Assembly (NCBI RefSeq): GCF_947179515.1
Contig: NC_067483.1
Span: forward strand, 87,955,835-88,019,834
Reading direction: 5' to 3'
DNA: 64,000 nucleotides
Source of the DNA: Apodemus sylvaticus
Lineage: Eukaryota; Chordata; Mammalia; Rodentia; Muridae
A model generated the notes under the pieces. That model had not been told where the DNA came from, made no database searches, and was given only the letters and a program-made list of their open reading frames with translations. Below are positions 11,561 through 24,300 of the stretch, piece by piece; within the stretch, counting starts at the first letter, position 1, and every line of letters begins with the position of its first letter. The position numbers were made by a program, and so were the translations under genes.

Positions 11561-12744
11561 TCGTTTTCAACATCCGACAAATGTTGAATGAAACCTTGAT
11601 GTCAGGTGCGAGGTGTTCCGGGGTCCAGATGGGGGTCCAGGTAGGTTTAAAAGGAGCGTTAAAAAAGAGCTCCAGCACCGTATCAGCGATGCTACAAACT
11701 CCAGAGCTCCCTGCTCCCTTCCCAATGGAGTATTTGCCTCTGCTTGGCAGAATCGTCTGACTGTGTAAAATGAGACGCTAGAGGTTAGAAGAACCCTAAA
11801 AGCAGAAGCCCTCTCCAGTGTAAATTATTACCGCTGTCTTTATTATATTACCTGGGAGTGCTTTGCAGACAAGAGGTTGACAAAGACAATGTAATAACAG
11901 CTTGTCCAAGAACTTCTTGGTGTCTTATGCCCAACTTGATGCTCTAATGACTTCAGAAAGATGGGTGGGAGGGGGCAGGGAGGAGGCAGCATCTGTCCCC
12001 ATCAGAAAGGATCTCTAGCTGACAGGTGCAGGATCAGAGAGAAGGGATAGCCCTGACTAGCTGAGTGTATCAGGACCAGGGTGCCAGCCTCTGACAAGCA
12101 GGACCCTAAAGCTCCTGAGAACAGGCTGTAGCTGAATAGCAAGAATAAACCTTAGAACCAAGCTCTGGTCCACCATCTGCAAGGTTGGCTCTGTCCAGGG
12201 GGGAAGCAGATCAGAACTAAGGTAGGCCTCACTGACTCTGAAATAGAGTCTACTGGGGAGCTACCTCAGCTCAGATGATGACCCGGTTGTGGCTACCAAC
12301 GGCAAATCCCAGTTACCCATGATCCTTCAGCTGCCCTCCCCAGCCCTGCCAGATACTCGGGGCTTCTGAATCTTTCCTTGACTTTTCCTGGGGTACTTAC
12401 ATGAAAGGAAACCAACCTGAAGTCAGCCTCCATTTCTCTTATCGTACACTTCCCACGCAGATCCCTTCTGTGACCTCAGATATTTCAGTCATGTCTTCCC
12501 ACCAGTAGGCAAGCCATCATTTCTGCAGCAGGCTCTCCGTGGGCGTCCTCTATCTAACCCAGTCTGGCTCTGACTCTGTCTGCCTGGAGATAGTGTCAGA
12601 TCCCACAAGTTGAGGGCTTGATCCATTAAACAAACCCTCCCCACCTCCAATAACACTATTTCCCAAGTCATATTTTAAAGATTTTAAAGAAACTTTTATT
12701 GCTTCTTTTTTTGAGATTACAATGTAACCACATCATTTTTTCTA
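11561..12744. other. Unassigned flanking DNA
   Basis: No family recognised. AT-rich segment near 11.82 kb. Confidence 0.45.
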
Positions 12745-13086
12745 CTCTCTTAGTTGTGGTTTCCATTGCTGTGACCAAGGCAACTCTTCTAAAGGACAAC
12801 ATCTAATTGGAGCTGGCTTACAGGCTCAGAGGCTCAGTCCATTATCATCAAGGCGGGAAATGTGGCAGCATCCAGGCGGGCGTGGCACTGGAGACACAGC
12901 TGAGAGTTCCACATCTTGTTCCAAAGGGAACCAGAAGAAGACTGAGTTCCAGGCAGTTAGGAGGAGGGTCCCAAAGCCCACCCCCCCACAGTGTCATACT
13001 TCCTCCAATAAGGCCACACTTATTCTAAGAAGGCCACACCTCCAAACAGTGCCACTTCCTTGATCAAGCATATTCAAACCACCACA
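12745..13086 (-). mobile_element. Rodent interspersed repeat (ATTGCTGTGA family)
   Basis: Opens TTCCATTGCTGTGACCAAGGC and ends ATTCAAACCACCACA, a very common murid repeat layout. Related copies are at 28.19 kb (+) and 42.50 and 50.96 kb (-). Formal family name not certain. Confidence 0.6.
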
Positions 13087-13164
13087 CCTGTCTTCTTTCC
13101 TCCCTCCAGTCCCTTCTGTATATTCCTCCTTGCTCTCCTTCAAATTCAAGGCCCATTTTTTCAT

Positions 13165-13403
13165 TAATTATGGTTACACATATGTATGTATATTTTTATT
13201 TTACATGTATGTTTTGCCTGCCTGTGTGTATGCATACCATGTCTATACCTAATACTCATGGAGGCCAGAAGAGCGTATCGTGTTGCCTGGGATTACAGAT
13301 GATCAGGAGCTTCTGTGTGGGCGTGTGGAAGCAAACCAGGTTCCCTACAGGTTCCCTATAGGAGCAGCAAGTGTTCCCACTGCTGAGCTGTCTCTCCAGT
13401 CCC
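13165..13403 (-). mobile_element. B3 SINE
   Basis: Reverse-complement B3: TACATGTATGTTTTGCCTGC...GGAGGCCAGAAGAG...CACTGCTGAGCTGTCTCTCC. Confidence 0.75.
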
Positions 13404-13449
13404 ACCCAGGTCATTTTATTTGTGCTTCTGACCAGATGGCTTTAAGTTG

Positions 13450-13640
13450 GGAGCTATAGTTTGGATCTGAAGTATCTCTCAAGGTCCTGGTCCCTTCCTC
13501 TTGGAAGGTGATAGATTTTAAGAGATGGGACCTACTGGGAGACTTAATGTCATTGAAGACACACTCCTGAAGGGGACATTTGCACCCTACTCTTTCTCTT
13601 GGTTTCTCTTGGTTTTTGCTCTCAGGAGTGAAGCACAGGC
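13450..13640 (+). mobile_element. MaLR-like repeat fragment
   Basis: Head GAGCTATAGTTTGGATCTGAAG and ACTCCTGAAGGGGACATTTG resemble the family at 3.29 and 18.7 kb. Strongly diverged. Confidence 0.35.
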
Positions 13641-14374
13641 TTCCCTGGCTCTCCAGGCACACCGACCTATAAGACTACCCTTGCTGAGCTATCCAGAAAC
13701 TCTCCAAACCCAGTCTTTTAGAGATTTTATGGGTCTTCATCAAGTATGCATAAATGCTCACAGACTGGGCAGAAAAGCCAGCACAGCCTCTTACAGCGCC
13801 CGCCCCTACATCTGGTGGGGTTGGACCTTTTCCCAAGTAAGGTGTTATCAAACCATTAATAAATGAGGTTCTTCAGAATTATGAAGAAGAAACTGTGGAT
13901 GAAAACCAATAACTACATATCATAATATCACATATCATACTCAGGGCCACAGGGCAGGAGTAAAATGAGGTCCTGGCTTCATTTGCATCTGGTTTACATA
14001 CAATTAGCATACTCCCGCAGACTTTGAGACAGTCATTTTCATTTATTCCTCACTTACCTTCAGTTCCTGGCCCCCGTCCCACCCTGGGGAAAGCAGGTTT
14101 TGTCTCCAGTGCCTTATGGTACCTGAAAGACCTTTTAGTAATCGCTGAGCAAAATCTCACTTGCACCAGGCAAATGCAGCCTCATTTGGCTGTTATTATC
14201 TCCTTCCAACTGCTCCCAAAATGTGCTTGCAGAACTCCCCTGTGGATTCCCCTTACTCCTACTCTTTGAACCTGCTTGACTTCATTAACTCCTTAGCTGA
14301 AGTAAGAGAAGGACTGGGCCTTGGTTAGCCTCCTCCGTGTTCCAATACTGGGATAAGGGGGGCAGAGGGGAGCA
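13641..14374. other. Unassigned flanking DNA
   Basis: No family or gene recognised. Confidence 0.45.
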
Positions 14375-15239
14375 GTGAATGGATGGATGGGTAGGCAAGT
14401 GGGTGGATAGACAAACAGATGGATGGATGGATGGATGGATGGATGGATGGATGGATGGATAGACAGGTAGGTGGATGGATGGATGGATAGGTGGGTGAAT
14501 AGGTGGGTGGATGGATGGACAGACAGACAAGTGGATGGATAGATGAATGGATGGATGGATGGATGGATGGATGGATGGATGGATGGACAGATGGATGGAT
14601 GGATGGATAGGTGGGTAGATAGGTGGGTGGGTGGATGGACAGACAGACAAGTGAATGGATGGATGATGGATGGACAGATGGATGGATGGAGGGACCAGGG
14701 GATGGGTGGATGGATGGATGGATGGATAGGTATGTGGATAGGTGGGATGGATGGACAGACAAGTAGATGAATGAATGGATGGATGGATGGACAGATGGAT
14801 GGATGGATGGATGGATAGACAGGTAGGTGGATGGATGGATAGGTGGGTGGGTAGGTGGGTGGATGAATGGACAGACAGACAAGTGGATGGATGGATGGAT
14901 GGATGGACAGATGGATGGAAGGATGGATGGACCAGGGGGTGGGTGGATGGATGGATAGATGGATAGGTGTGTGTATAGGTGGGTGGATGGATGGACAGAC
15001 AAATGGATGGATGGATGGATGGATGGATGGATGGATGAACAAATGGATGCATAGGTGGGTGGATAGGTGGGTGGATAGATGTACAGACAGACAAGTGGAC
15101 GGATGGATGGATGGATGGATGGACCAGGGGGTGGGTGGATGGATGGATAGATGGATAGGTGCGTGGATAGGTAGGTGGATGGATGGACAGACAGACAAGT
15201 AGATGGATGGATGGATGGATGGATGGATGGACAGATGGG
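14375..15239 (+). repeat. GGAT minisatellite with higher-order structure
   Basis: About 865 bases built of GGAT/GGGT/AGAC tetranucleotides. The marker GGACAGACAGACAAGT recurs near 14518, 14638, 14754, 14869, 14994, 15082 and 15185, giving higher-order units of about 90-125 bases. Because the 4-base unit contains no stop, reading frames of 300 codons or more stay open on the minus strand. They encode only HPSIHPSI-like text and are not genes. Confidence 0.97.
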
Positions 15240-16157
15240 CAGCACTGCCTTGTTCCCCTCCCCAGACAGAACCTGGGACAAATAAAGAGTGAGCCCAACA
15301 TCTATGTGAGGACTTTGTGGCTCTAGGAAAAGCATCTATCTGGTTTATTAGGCTGCTATCACTTAGCCAAAGGCCCTAGAAAAAAATCTGCCCTTGTCAA
15401 ATTGCATTCTCCTGGGTTGCCTTTCTCATCCTCTAGACCTCCAAAGGCTGTCAAAAGGTTAACAGTGGGGCCTTTAGGGAGGCTTCCAAGAGACCCAGCA
15501 GGACTCCTAAAGTGAATGGGTGCAGACAGCTCTGAAAGAAAGCACTCAGGTAGCTGTGTGCATTCGCATCCGCATCGCTGCTACAGTTATAATGGCACAC
15601 ACTCTGCAAGCTTAGAAGCTAATGAGAGAAACAGAAATAGTCAGCTAACAGGCCCCAAAGAGTGCTGGCCTCTTCAAAAGGTCCTAATCCTGTGAAAAAC
15701 AAAAAGGGAGAAAATAGTATTGCAAGCTAGAATTTTAGGCTTCTTCCTGTCAAATGTGTAGCTGAGGTAAGGCCGTGCTGCCAAAGTCCCCAGGGAAAGT
15801 GCACAAGCAAGGTAAAAGCTATTTCCTGTTATCTAGAAACCTCTAGCTAGTAAATACTTCTGCAAAAGGTCTGATACAAATTCTGTTTCTTCCTTCCTCC
15901 CTCCCCCCCCCCCCACACCCTCTCCAGTTAAGACAGTGATGAGTTTTGGGTGGCTTGTGGAAATAATTCAGGCTCCAGAGGCTCTGTGCCTGTGGCCCAG
16001 CCCTTTACCCCGAGTGCTCCAGTGCCCAGGGATCTAAAATGACAACCCCTCTCCCTGTTCTAAACCTGACTTGAAGACAAACAGGGCAGATATTCTGAAT
16101 GCATCTGTCTGTGGTAAACAACTTCTGCAGGAAAAATAATGAAATCATTGAGAATAG
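15240..16157. other. Unassigned flanking DNA
   Basis: No family recognised. C-run at 15903-15914. Confidence 0.45.
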
Positions 16158-16352
16158 GGGCTTGAGAGATGGCTCAGCAGTTAAGAGCACCAGCTGCTCT
16201 TACAGAGAACCAGGGTTCAGTTCCCAGCACCGGACAGTAGCTCACAGCTATCCATAACTCTAGTTCCAGGGAATACAATGCCTCATAAAGACGCAAATGC
16301 ATCCGCGCAGGAAAAACACTCATGCGCATACAATAAATCTAAAATGAGCTTT
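16158..16352 (+). mobile_element. B3 SINE
   Basis: GGGGCTTGAGAGATGGCTCAG head with tRNA-like boxes, CAACTCTAGTTCCAGGG-type middle, AATAAATCT tail. Confidence 0.8.
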
Positions 16353-16825
16353 TAAAACAAATATGTGGGAGCTACAAACCTATATCAGCTACTTGCACAG
16401 GAACATGTGTGAGAATAGGAAGGATGTCTTCAGCTCCCAGGAGCACTTGCCAAAGCCCCTGGACTTTGTGCTGATGATTCCCCGCGGGGGGCGGCGAGGG
16501 GGGGTGGGGGGGACAGCTCTGGCTCCACACTGGCACTTAGGATGCGCTCTGCTAAGTACGCCTTTGTTTTGTTCTGTAGCATGCTTATCATGTTCAAAGA
16601 GCTGTGTCTCTGTGGACACAGTGCGCATAGCCTGGAGCTCCAACTGAGAAAAAAAAAAACATGAAAGCCAGGTGGGTCTAGTTAGTGTAGGGCAACCTCC
16701 AGGGACCCCACTACAGCCTCTATCTTAGACAATGCAAATTACCTATTATTAGATTGTCCAGCAGAACAGAGATTATCTAGCGCAAAATGATCTTAGCAAT
16801 CATTTTCCTTAAAACATGCTCACTG
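16353..16825. other. Unassigned flanking DNA
   Basis: No family recognised. A G-rich stretch (GCGGCGAGGGGGGGTGGGGGGG) is at about 16490-16512. Confidence 0.45.
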
Positions 16826-17165
16826 GAGCTGAAGGTTATAGCTTAGAGGATAAGAGCTGCTCTTCCAGGGGATGCCCTGGGTCAGTTCCCACCATCCATG
16901 TGAGATGGCTCACAACCACCTAACTCTAGCTCCAGGGCATCTAACACACACACACAAAATAGTAACAGGGCTTAGTGGTTAAGAGTAACCGTTACTCTCG
17001 CTGAGGACCTTGCTGAGTTTTGGTTTCCAGCACCACCTGGATGCTCACAACCACCTGTTACTCAAGTCCCAGGAGATCCAGTACCTTTTTATGTGAGTTG
17101 GCACCAGGCATGCATGGGATGAACATAGACACATATAAACAAAACATACACGTATAACATTCACA
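16826..17165 (+). mobile_element. Two tandem B3-type SINEs
   Basis: First unit about 16826-16962 (TGCTCTTCCAGGGGAT...GCTCACAACCACCTAACTC). Second about 16970-17165 (TTAGTGGTTAAGAGTAACC...ATGCTCACAACCACCTG). Both are diverged. Confidence 0.7.
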
Positions 17166-17189
17166 TAAAACAACATAACCACTTACGTG

Positions 17190-17385
17190 GACCAGCAAGA
17201 CAACTCAGTGGATATCCATGCTTCCCATGCAACCCCAACACTCACTCCCTGCAACCTACTCTAGAAGGAAGGAATCAACTCCCAAAAGTTGTTCTCTGAC
17301 CTCTACACACACACACACACACACACACACTAACACTATCATCATCCACAAACACGTGCAAACACACACACACACACACACATAA
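17190..17385 (+). mobile_element. tRNA-derived SINE with (CA)n tail
   Basis: GACCAGCAAGACAACTCAG head, AAGGAATCAACTCCCAAAAG and TTCTCTGACCTCTACACAC. CA microsatellites at 17306-17330 and 17360-17382 have grown in its 3' end. Confidence 0.6.
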
Positions 17386-18714
17386 TAGTAATAACATATA
17401 CAAATAATACGTGTACATGTATTCCCTGAGGATCTGGGTAAAAGGCCAACAGAACCTTCACCTGTTACATTTAGTCACCCTGTAAGCAGTCTGATGCTCT
17501 CCCCAAAACTAGCAGCTCAGGCTCATTTGATGTCCAATGAGAAGATACTAGTCAGAGATAATCCAGTTGGTTTAGCCAACGTAGCACAAGGATGCCATAT
17601 TCTTGCTGGGGGGCTTGCAAAGGTGGTCCTATTTTTGACCAAGGTGGGGAACTCCCTTTCTGACTTTGGCGTCCATAAGCATATTGCTGGGATGGGTTAT
17701 ATGCAAAAAGCAGAGCCCACAGGTGGTCACTGTACCTGCCAGCTCTGTCATCTCTACCCATCTGGTTATGGGTTTGATGGATACACAGATCAGGCCACCA
17801 TAATACACTGACGTAAGTCACATGATGCAGAGCTCTTGGTTGGGACCAAGTCATAATCCACACATCTGTTCCACAGTCACGTGTGCAGTCTCTCTTAGGA
17901 CAGCCAAAATCCAAGGCCTTGAGCCCATGTCTCCATTCTCAAACACCCCCATTTCCAACAATCCCCTTTGGCTGAGCATTGAAGTCAGACCCTAACCAGC
18001 TTCCCCCCAGTCAAAGCTTATACACACCTGGAGGACAAGAACCATGGCTACCTGTCTACATGTCACCCTGCATACCTATAATGGCATCTCCTGCAAGCAA
18101 CTGCACAAGGATGCGAAACCACTCAGTTGTAATAGCAGAATATACCCATAATTCTGGGCAAAAAGAACAAGCCTGTCAGGGACCCTTACTCCCTACCCAA
18201 GTGATTTCGGAAAGGGCATATGACTACCGCCAACCAGAGCTGTCGTTGGGATTGATTTTTTAAATACTAAATCAGACTTGTTCACCTTCCCCTGGAGCTG
18301 TCAAGGGGCTGGGGGTTGGGTGGGGGGGTCATATGCCTATGTATAAGCACGAATGAGCTGGGCCGCCAAGAAGAGACACCCTGGGGACCTTTATTGAGCA
18401 GCTGGATCTAGCTGAACCTAAAGTGACAGCAGTTCTGTTATATAAGCAAATTGAATTTCTATTTACAAAACATTTTTTTTTCTGTCAAACCCCGAAGTTC
18501 TAATAATACGATAGCATGTGTTCATGCTGTTCGCTTCCTGCTTCTGCAGGGCATCCGTGCAGGAGTGATGGATAAACTCTCTTTGGGGACAGCGACACGC
18601 CACTGCACCTCCAGGTGCCCTCACAGGGCTGCCAAGCTTTTTGTAGTGGGACTAGGTCAGGGACCAAGTTCTACCCACGGTGGGCTACTGAGGCTCTGAC
18701 CACACTCCTTTGAA
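17386..18714. other. Unassigned flanking DNA
   Basis: No family recognised with confidence. Moderately long frames overlap on both strands at 17.49-17.91 and 17.98-18.26 kb. I could not match their products to any known domain. A retroviral remnant is possible but unproven. Confidence 0.4.
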
Positions 18715-19165
18715 ACCTTATGAGGGTTTGAATACAAACCCTCCTCCACAGCCTCTGTGATTTGAGGCTTGGTCCCTAACTACTGGTGTTATTTTGAAAG
18801 ACTGTGGAAACCTGGGATGAGCCCTTGCTGGAGGCTAGGTCGCTAGGAATGGGTCCTTAGGAGCCTGCTCCTCCTCCCCACCTCCTCACTCACTTGCTCA
18901 CTCTGTCTCTTTCTCTCCCTCCCTCTCTCCCCCTCCTCTCTCCTTCCTTTCTGCCATAGTATGAACTGTTTCTGATACAAACTTTCACTGCCTTGAGGTT
19001 CTGCCTCACTCCAGGCCCAGAGACACAGAGGCAGGAGGACGATCACAAAACGAACCTTCGGAAACCATGAGCCGAAATAAATTTTGGCTTTAGTTAATTT
19101 AAATTAAATTTGTTTACATTGTTTGCATCTGGCAATCTATCACAGCAACAAAAAACAATACAATA
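18715..19165 (+). mobile_element. MaLR-like ancient repeat
   Basis: Runs from GAGGGTTTGAATACAAACCC through CTTGGTCCC, a CT-rich middle and GGAAACCATGAGCCGAAATAAATT to TATCACAGCAACAAAAAAC. Same family as 3.29 kb. Confidence 0.5.
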
Positions 19166-19814
19166 TACAATAATGTGTATACCTGAACAATACTAAAATG
19201 TCTCTTACTATACCTCAACCCCACCGATTGATACCTTAGTAAGCCAGGTTGTACATCAGGTTGAAGAAAAACAATCTTTAGAAAAGGTCCTCTTAGCAGG
19301 TCGCTTTGTTGTGATCATTGAAACCTCAGGCCATGGGTCACAATTGCAGTCAGGATGTGACATGGATTTTTTACAGATCTGGGTGTGCTGATATAATTTG
19401 TCTCCTAGGTCTGTCCAGTTTCTCAACTTGAGGAATCCAAATGTCCTCAGCTCACAAGGACTGACCAGGCCTTGGCAAACCGATTTCATCAAAATTTTGA
19501 AGAAGTTGCTTGAGGAAACTGAGTAACTAATTATTCATTTAGAATGAGAGAGATGACATTTAATATTTAATTGCTATGAAGATTAGACTTTGGACAGTCT
19601 GAACATTATCTTCTTCATAAGAAAATCTACTGAGGAAACTTAATTAAGGTAAATTGGATAAATTTAAGATGAGACAAATGATAGTGATGTGGCTTGTTTT
19701 CACGGAACAAGCAAGGCCGATGACTCATGTTCAGAAGTGAAGTGGTTGGTTCTGCAGATCATAGTGCCCCCTCCAATGGACAGCCACGGGCTTCATAAAT
19801 CCTTATCAAATGGG
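19166..19814. other. Unassigned flanking DNA
   Basis: AT-rich. A 78-codon minus-strand frame at 19256-19492 has no recognised family. Confidence 0.4.
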
Positions 19815-20075
19815 TATAGTGACACAACCCGTGATTCCAGCACTCAAAAAACTGAAAAAGTATGGTCCAGAGGATTGAAAGTTTTTGGCCAGCCTGTGCT
19901 GCAAAGTGAGAATCTGAATGAGTGAATGAATGAATGAATGAGTGAATGAATATAATCCCAGCACTTAACAGGCAAAGGCAGGAGAATTATGAGCTCAGGA
20001 TCATCCTTCACAATGTACTGGCTTATACAGGTCAGTCTGGACTACAAAAGACTGTGTTCCACAAAAGAAAAGAAA
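19815..20075 (+). mobile_element. Diverged B1/B4-type pieces around an (AATG)n run
   Basis: B1-like text (GTGATTCCAGCACTC...GGCCAGCCTGTGCTGCAAAGTGAG) is followed by an AATG repeat at about 19914-19949. A second B1/B4-like piece (ATAATCCCAGCACTTAACAGG) follows. Confidence 0.55.
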
Positions 20076-20295
20076 AATATAGGAAGAAATCTTTAGATAC
20101 TTGCACAACAGATAATTCCCACATCCTCGTGTATGTATTCAAATCGCTTTCATCATTTAGGTTGATTTCAACATGACTCAGAAGATGGCCACCAAGAAGA
20201 AGAATCTAGAACCTGTGAACCAAACCTGTCTGCATGAAGAAAATGTGGCTGTAGAGAAATGGAGTTTGCAGGTCAGTTGGGTATCTTTAGTCCCT

Positions 20296-20397
20296 TTCTT
20301 TTCTCTTTTTTTATTATTAATTAATTATTTTATTTATTTACATCTCAAATGCTGCCCCACTCCCTTTTAGCCCCTTTCAAAAGTCATTTACTCCACT
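20296..20397 (-). mobile_element. L1 3' UTR-like fragment
   Basis: TTATTTATTTACATCTCAAATGC followed by CCCC-rich text resembles the reverse complement of a rodent L1 3' end. Short and weak. Confidence 0.4.
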
Positions 20398-20800
20398 TCT
20401 GCTCCTAGCCTCACATGTCAGACATGACTAGATAAAACTTACGGGGATGGTCACCGAGCACCACAGGCCTGCAGCCTGCACCCACCCTAGAGCCCAGAAC
20501 AAAGCTTAGATAGTATCTGAAACCTACAGCAGAGGTGTTATTCCACACCCCCGGAACGTGCCTGCCTGGAACTGCACCAATGGATGTCATTGGTTAGCCT
20601 CTTGACTTAGGACTTTGTTCTGTGCCTAGGAAAGTTCATGTAACCTCTTTGCAATCAACAACGTCATTTAGAGGTAATCTGAATCCACGTTCCTAGGCCA
20701 TGGTCACTATATTTGACTCAGAATAAACTCTTTCCTTATTCCCCTTAAAGATGAGCCGTTACTTTACATCAAGGAACCCTCTCCAGCGGGTGCTGCCCCT
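20398..20800 (+). mobile_element. Candidate solo LTR (ERV)
   Basis: Contains AGAATAAACTCTTTCCTTATTCCCC near its right side, the layout of a retroviral LTR polyadenylation signal followed by R-U5, after about 300 bases of unique-looking sequence. Edges and family are not established. Confidence 0.3.
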
Positions 20801-21642
20801 GGCTCACGAGACACCCATCTCTTCTCTTTCCTTCTTGACAGAATTCTGATTTAGTTCAAGTGTTGAGTTCCTCAAAGTCCACAGACCATGGCATCTCCTG
20901 GGACATCAGCTGGGGTTCACTCTCCTCCTGTGAACCATCAATTATGCTGTCTTTATTTTTCTACGGTTTTTTTTTTGACTGTATATTTATATAGCCATCG
21001 ATTATGACATCATCATTCTGATGTGGCTGGACCTGCACCGCCATCTTGCTCAAGCCTGATGGTAAAGCCATCGCCAGGGGAAGAGTGTACTGAGGACACA
21101 GAGGCCTCTGTGTCCTCACCCCAACTCAGAGCTTCAGTGAACAGAACTGGAGCTATCCTTACCGCTGAAGTGCTCGCACTCCATTTTTGTTACTTGTTAC
21201 TGACTGACCCGTCCTCCATCTGAGGATATTTGAAGAGACAGGCAAGCTGGGTTTGCTGTCCTGGGGCTGAACACAGGACGCTCATCTTCTTTAACAACAT
21301 TATTCAGCTGGACTCTAAATGTAGGGAGAGAGCAGAGATCCCAGCAATGAAATCAAGAACGAGCTTATGAGTTCATTTCTTCCCTTCAAAAAGCTTCTCC
21401 CAACCCAGGAGAAAGGGCAAAGGAAGAAAGGTGAGATGGCAAGGGTGAGGGGGGAAGTGGTGGTGAGCCTCAGAGAGCACACTCCAGTGTCAGCTTGCTA
21501 GAGAGAGCGAGGATGGGATTATTCCTTGACAAGATGACTCAGCAAAGGTGTGTGCTGTCACAGCCAATGGGCTGGATGCTTGATTCCCAGGACCCACAGG
21601 GTGGAAACAGAGTGGAAGCCTCAAATGGTACACACACATAAG
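20801..21642. other. Unassigned flanking DNA
   Basis: No family recognised. Confidence 0.45.
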
Positions 21643-21825
21643 TGTGTGGTGGCACACGTCTGTAATCCCAGCACTCTGGGAGGCAGAGGCAGGCAGATTT
21701 CTGAGTTCGAGGCCAGCCTGATCTACAGAGTGAGTTCCAGGACAGCCAGGGCTATACAGAGAAACCCTGTCTCAAAAAAACCAAATCCAAACAAACAAAC
21801 AAACAAATAAATAAATAAATAAATG
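21643..21825 (+). mobile_element. B1 SINE with AAAC/AAAT tail
   Basis: Near-consensus B1; the tail has become (AAAC)n(AAAT)n at 21786-21825. Confidence 0.92.
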
Positions 21826-21910
21826 CTATGTTTCTAAAAGCCAGTCCCAAGATCACCCAGGATCTGTCTACTTCCCCCATCAAATCTTTTCCAATTAAAA
21901 CTGCTAAAAC

Positions 21911-22150
21911 TGGGGCAGGGAGGGGGCGCTAGAGCCATGGCTCGGTAGCGGATCTAAAAGGTTTGATTTCAGCACCCATGTGGCATACACAACCATCTGT
22001 AACTCAATTCCCCGGGGATCTGAGACCGTCTTTGAGCTTTGGCAGGTACTATCCAGGCACAAGACACACAGACATACATGCAGGCAAAATACCCACACAT
22101 ATAAAATAGAATATTAAATTAAAAAGCAAAAGCAAAAAAAAAACAAAACA
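21911..22150 (+). mobile_element. B3 SINE
   Basis: CATGGCTCGGTAGCGG head, CATCTGTAACTCAATTCC, AGACATACATGCAGGCAAAA and an A-rich tail. Confidence 0.75.
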
Positions 22151-24015
22151 AAAAAAAAAAACCTGTTACAACCTTTCTTCGAAATAAAAAATAAGATACA
22201 AGTATTCCCCCCTCCAAAAAATATCATTAAAATACTTCAATAACTAAAACAGGAATAAAACAGAGGAACAGAGTGGGTAAAACAGCTGATACGACAATGT
22301 ATAGGAGCCAATTTTAGAAAGAAACTTGGATTTCATCTCTCAGATGCATTAAATGAAAGACTGCATAACATTCAGCCAGAGGCTTCCCCCAGATTCTTCT
22401 GTCACATTTTGCCTAGTGAAGAGAAGACATGCTTTCCAGTCTTTGAAGAGAGGTAGCCTTGAGCTGCGAGTTTCCAGAAAGGACAGCAGACACCCTGGTT
22501 AGGGAAGGACCCTGTCCCAAGCTGTCCCGTCACTGATGCCTGTCTCCTCCCTGAAGGCCACACTGCACAGCACTCTGGCTAGAAAAAGCTTCATGATGAT
22601 TGATACTCAATGGATAATGTCATTGGTTCACTCAGGCAACACAGTCCACCAGAGCTGAGAAGACACGGAGACAGAAGTAGCGCATAGCTGTGGCATGAGA
22701 AGCAAGAGGGAGAAGTTTATCACTCAGGTAGTTAGGAAGCAGAAAGCTTGGACAGGAAACAGGGCCATGTACTTCCAAGGCCAGCCCCTCAGTAACCCAC
22801 TTCTCCCATCTCCTAAAGAAGCCATCTCCCAAAATGGCACCACCAGATGAGAACTTCTGTTTACACACAAACCGGGTGGGGGGCGGGGGCGGGGGGACTT
22901 CATCTCTATATCATAAGAAAACACAGACAGTACAAGTGGATGCCAGAGCCAAGTCCAATGTACTCCCCTGCCCATGACCTCTTGCCCTCACCAGAGATAG
23001 GTTTGACTAAGCAGGGGTGGGGCCTGTGCCGTGTCACCAAGAGTGGGAGAGGGAACAAATGTGCTCACTCTTCCTTCCCCAGCCAAAGGCCTTTACCACA
23101 GGTAGACAGTGCAGATGAAGTTGTCCTGGAAATACACTCCGGCTAGTGTGAACTCCCAAGGAAACTGAGTCAACAACCCTGCCCCCATGCCTTAGCCAGC
23201 TCTCAAGTGCCCCAGTGTGGACCTGGGCCAGACCCACCAATGGCCTCATCCTCCTTCTGAGGCCACCAGAACTCAGCCTGTCTGAGGGGAGCAAACTTTT
23301 TGGTTTGGGTTTTTTCAAGGTCTTTTATTTAAGGCTCACAATTTCTTATTTTAACCAAGAAGTATACTTATTTGTATAAAATTTTCTCCTAATTGACACA
23401 ATCCCTCCTGGGGGAAAGAGGGAAGCCCATATGTCCCAGAAACTCAAAAGACATTTACAAAGTTCAAAACTTTACAAGACACTCAAGGTTTCTCTTCAAG
23501 CAGTGGGCAATTGCTAGGGAAGGAAGGGTCTCTGAGAGCCAGTCTGTCAGTCATACAGAGAGTTGAACTCACGCTGGGATGGGTCTTCTGGTGATGTGAC
23601 CACCAATGACTCATCCAGGTTCCTGTAAGACACAGCTCACCCACAGTCCTGCAGAAAGCCCAGCAAAATCATGGCTTCTCCAAACTGGACATCGGTGAAG
23701 TGGACATCTCTCTTGGGTGAGTAAATGTGCGTTAGTATCTTCCTAGAAAAGTTATATAGCATGCAGTGCCTTTCCTCCCAATCCAAGCAAATGAAATTGG
23801 GAAAACAGGTCTAATCCTCCCCGTCGGGTGGCTGGGAATGCCCGTATAAGCACTGGGACAGAGGCCTGCAGCACACGCAGGCCGCAAAGGATAGCAGGGA
23901 CAGAGGAATGCCAGATCATATTTCTGGGTAAGATTCAACCTAATAAAAATATTAAGTACCCAAAAAAACTTATCTTTGTTTTCTTTGGATAGGGCTAAAC
24001 CCAAAAAGTGATGTG
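22151..24015. other. Unassigned flanking DNA
   Basis: A 22.62-22.83 kb piece faintly resembles the antisense MaLR-like family. The rest is unrecognised. G-rich stretch at about 22876-22898. Confidence 0.4.
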
Positions 24016-24019
24016 TTCA

Positions 24020-24300
24020 TTCAGTGGAACAACTCTGGGAAAAAAAAAAAAAAAAAAAGAATAGACTTCTGATGCAACATGCAGCGTCGTGTGCAGGCCA
24101 CATGGGTGGATCTCAGAAACAAAGAGGCTAGTCGTGAGAGAGTGTGAACTGTGTGGGTCCATTCCCATGACACTGCAGAGAGGGCAAAACTAATTTCTAA
24201 TGATGGAGATCAGAGCAGTGCTCTCCTCAGGTCAGGGAGGGTCTTAGTTGCAAAAGGACATAGGCAAAACCTTTGGGGATGCCTTAGTCTCTTTCAGTTG
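24020..24300 (+). mobile_element. Old L1 (L1M-like) 3' fragment
   Basis: Diverged text resembling the end of an old L1: GTGGAACAACTCTGGG, then ACATGGGTGGATCTCAGAAAC and GGCAAAACTAATTTCTAATG. No intact frame. Confidence 0.5.

Noticed and set aside
14375..15239. CRISPR-like spaced repeats
   Set aside because: Marker units are spaced by tetramer repeats, not unique spacers, in a mammalian genome.
14285..15335. Minus-strand open frames of 300-338 codons
   Set aside because: Pure consequence of the stop-free GGAT tetranucleotide array. All three frames are open and encode HPSI/MDGW-type repeats.
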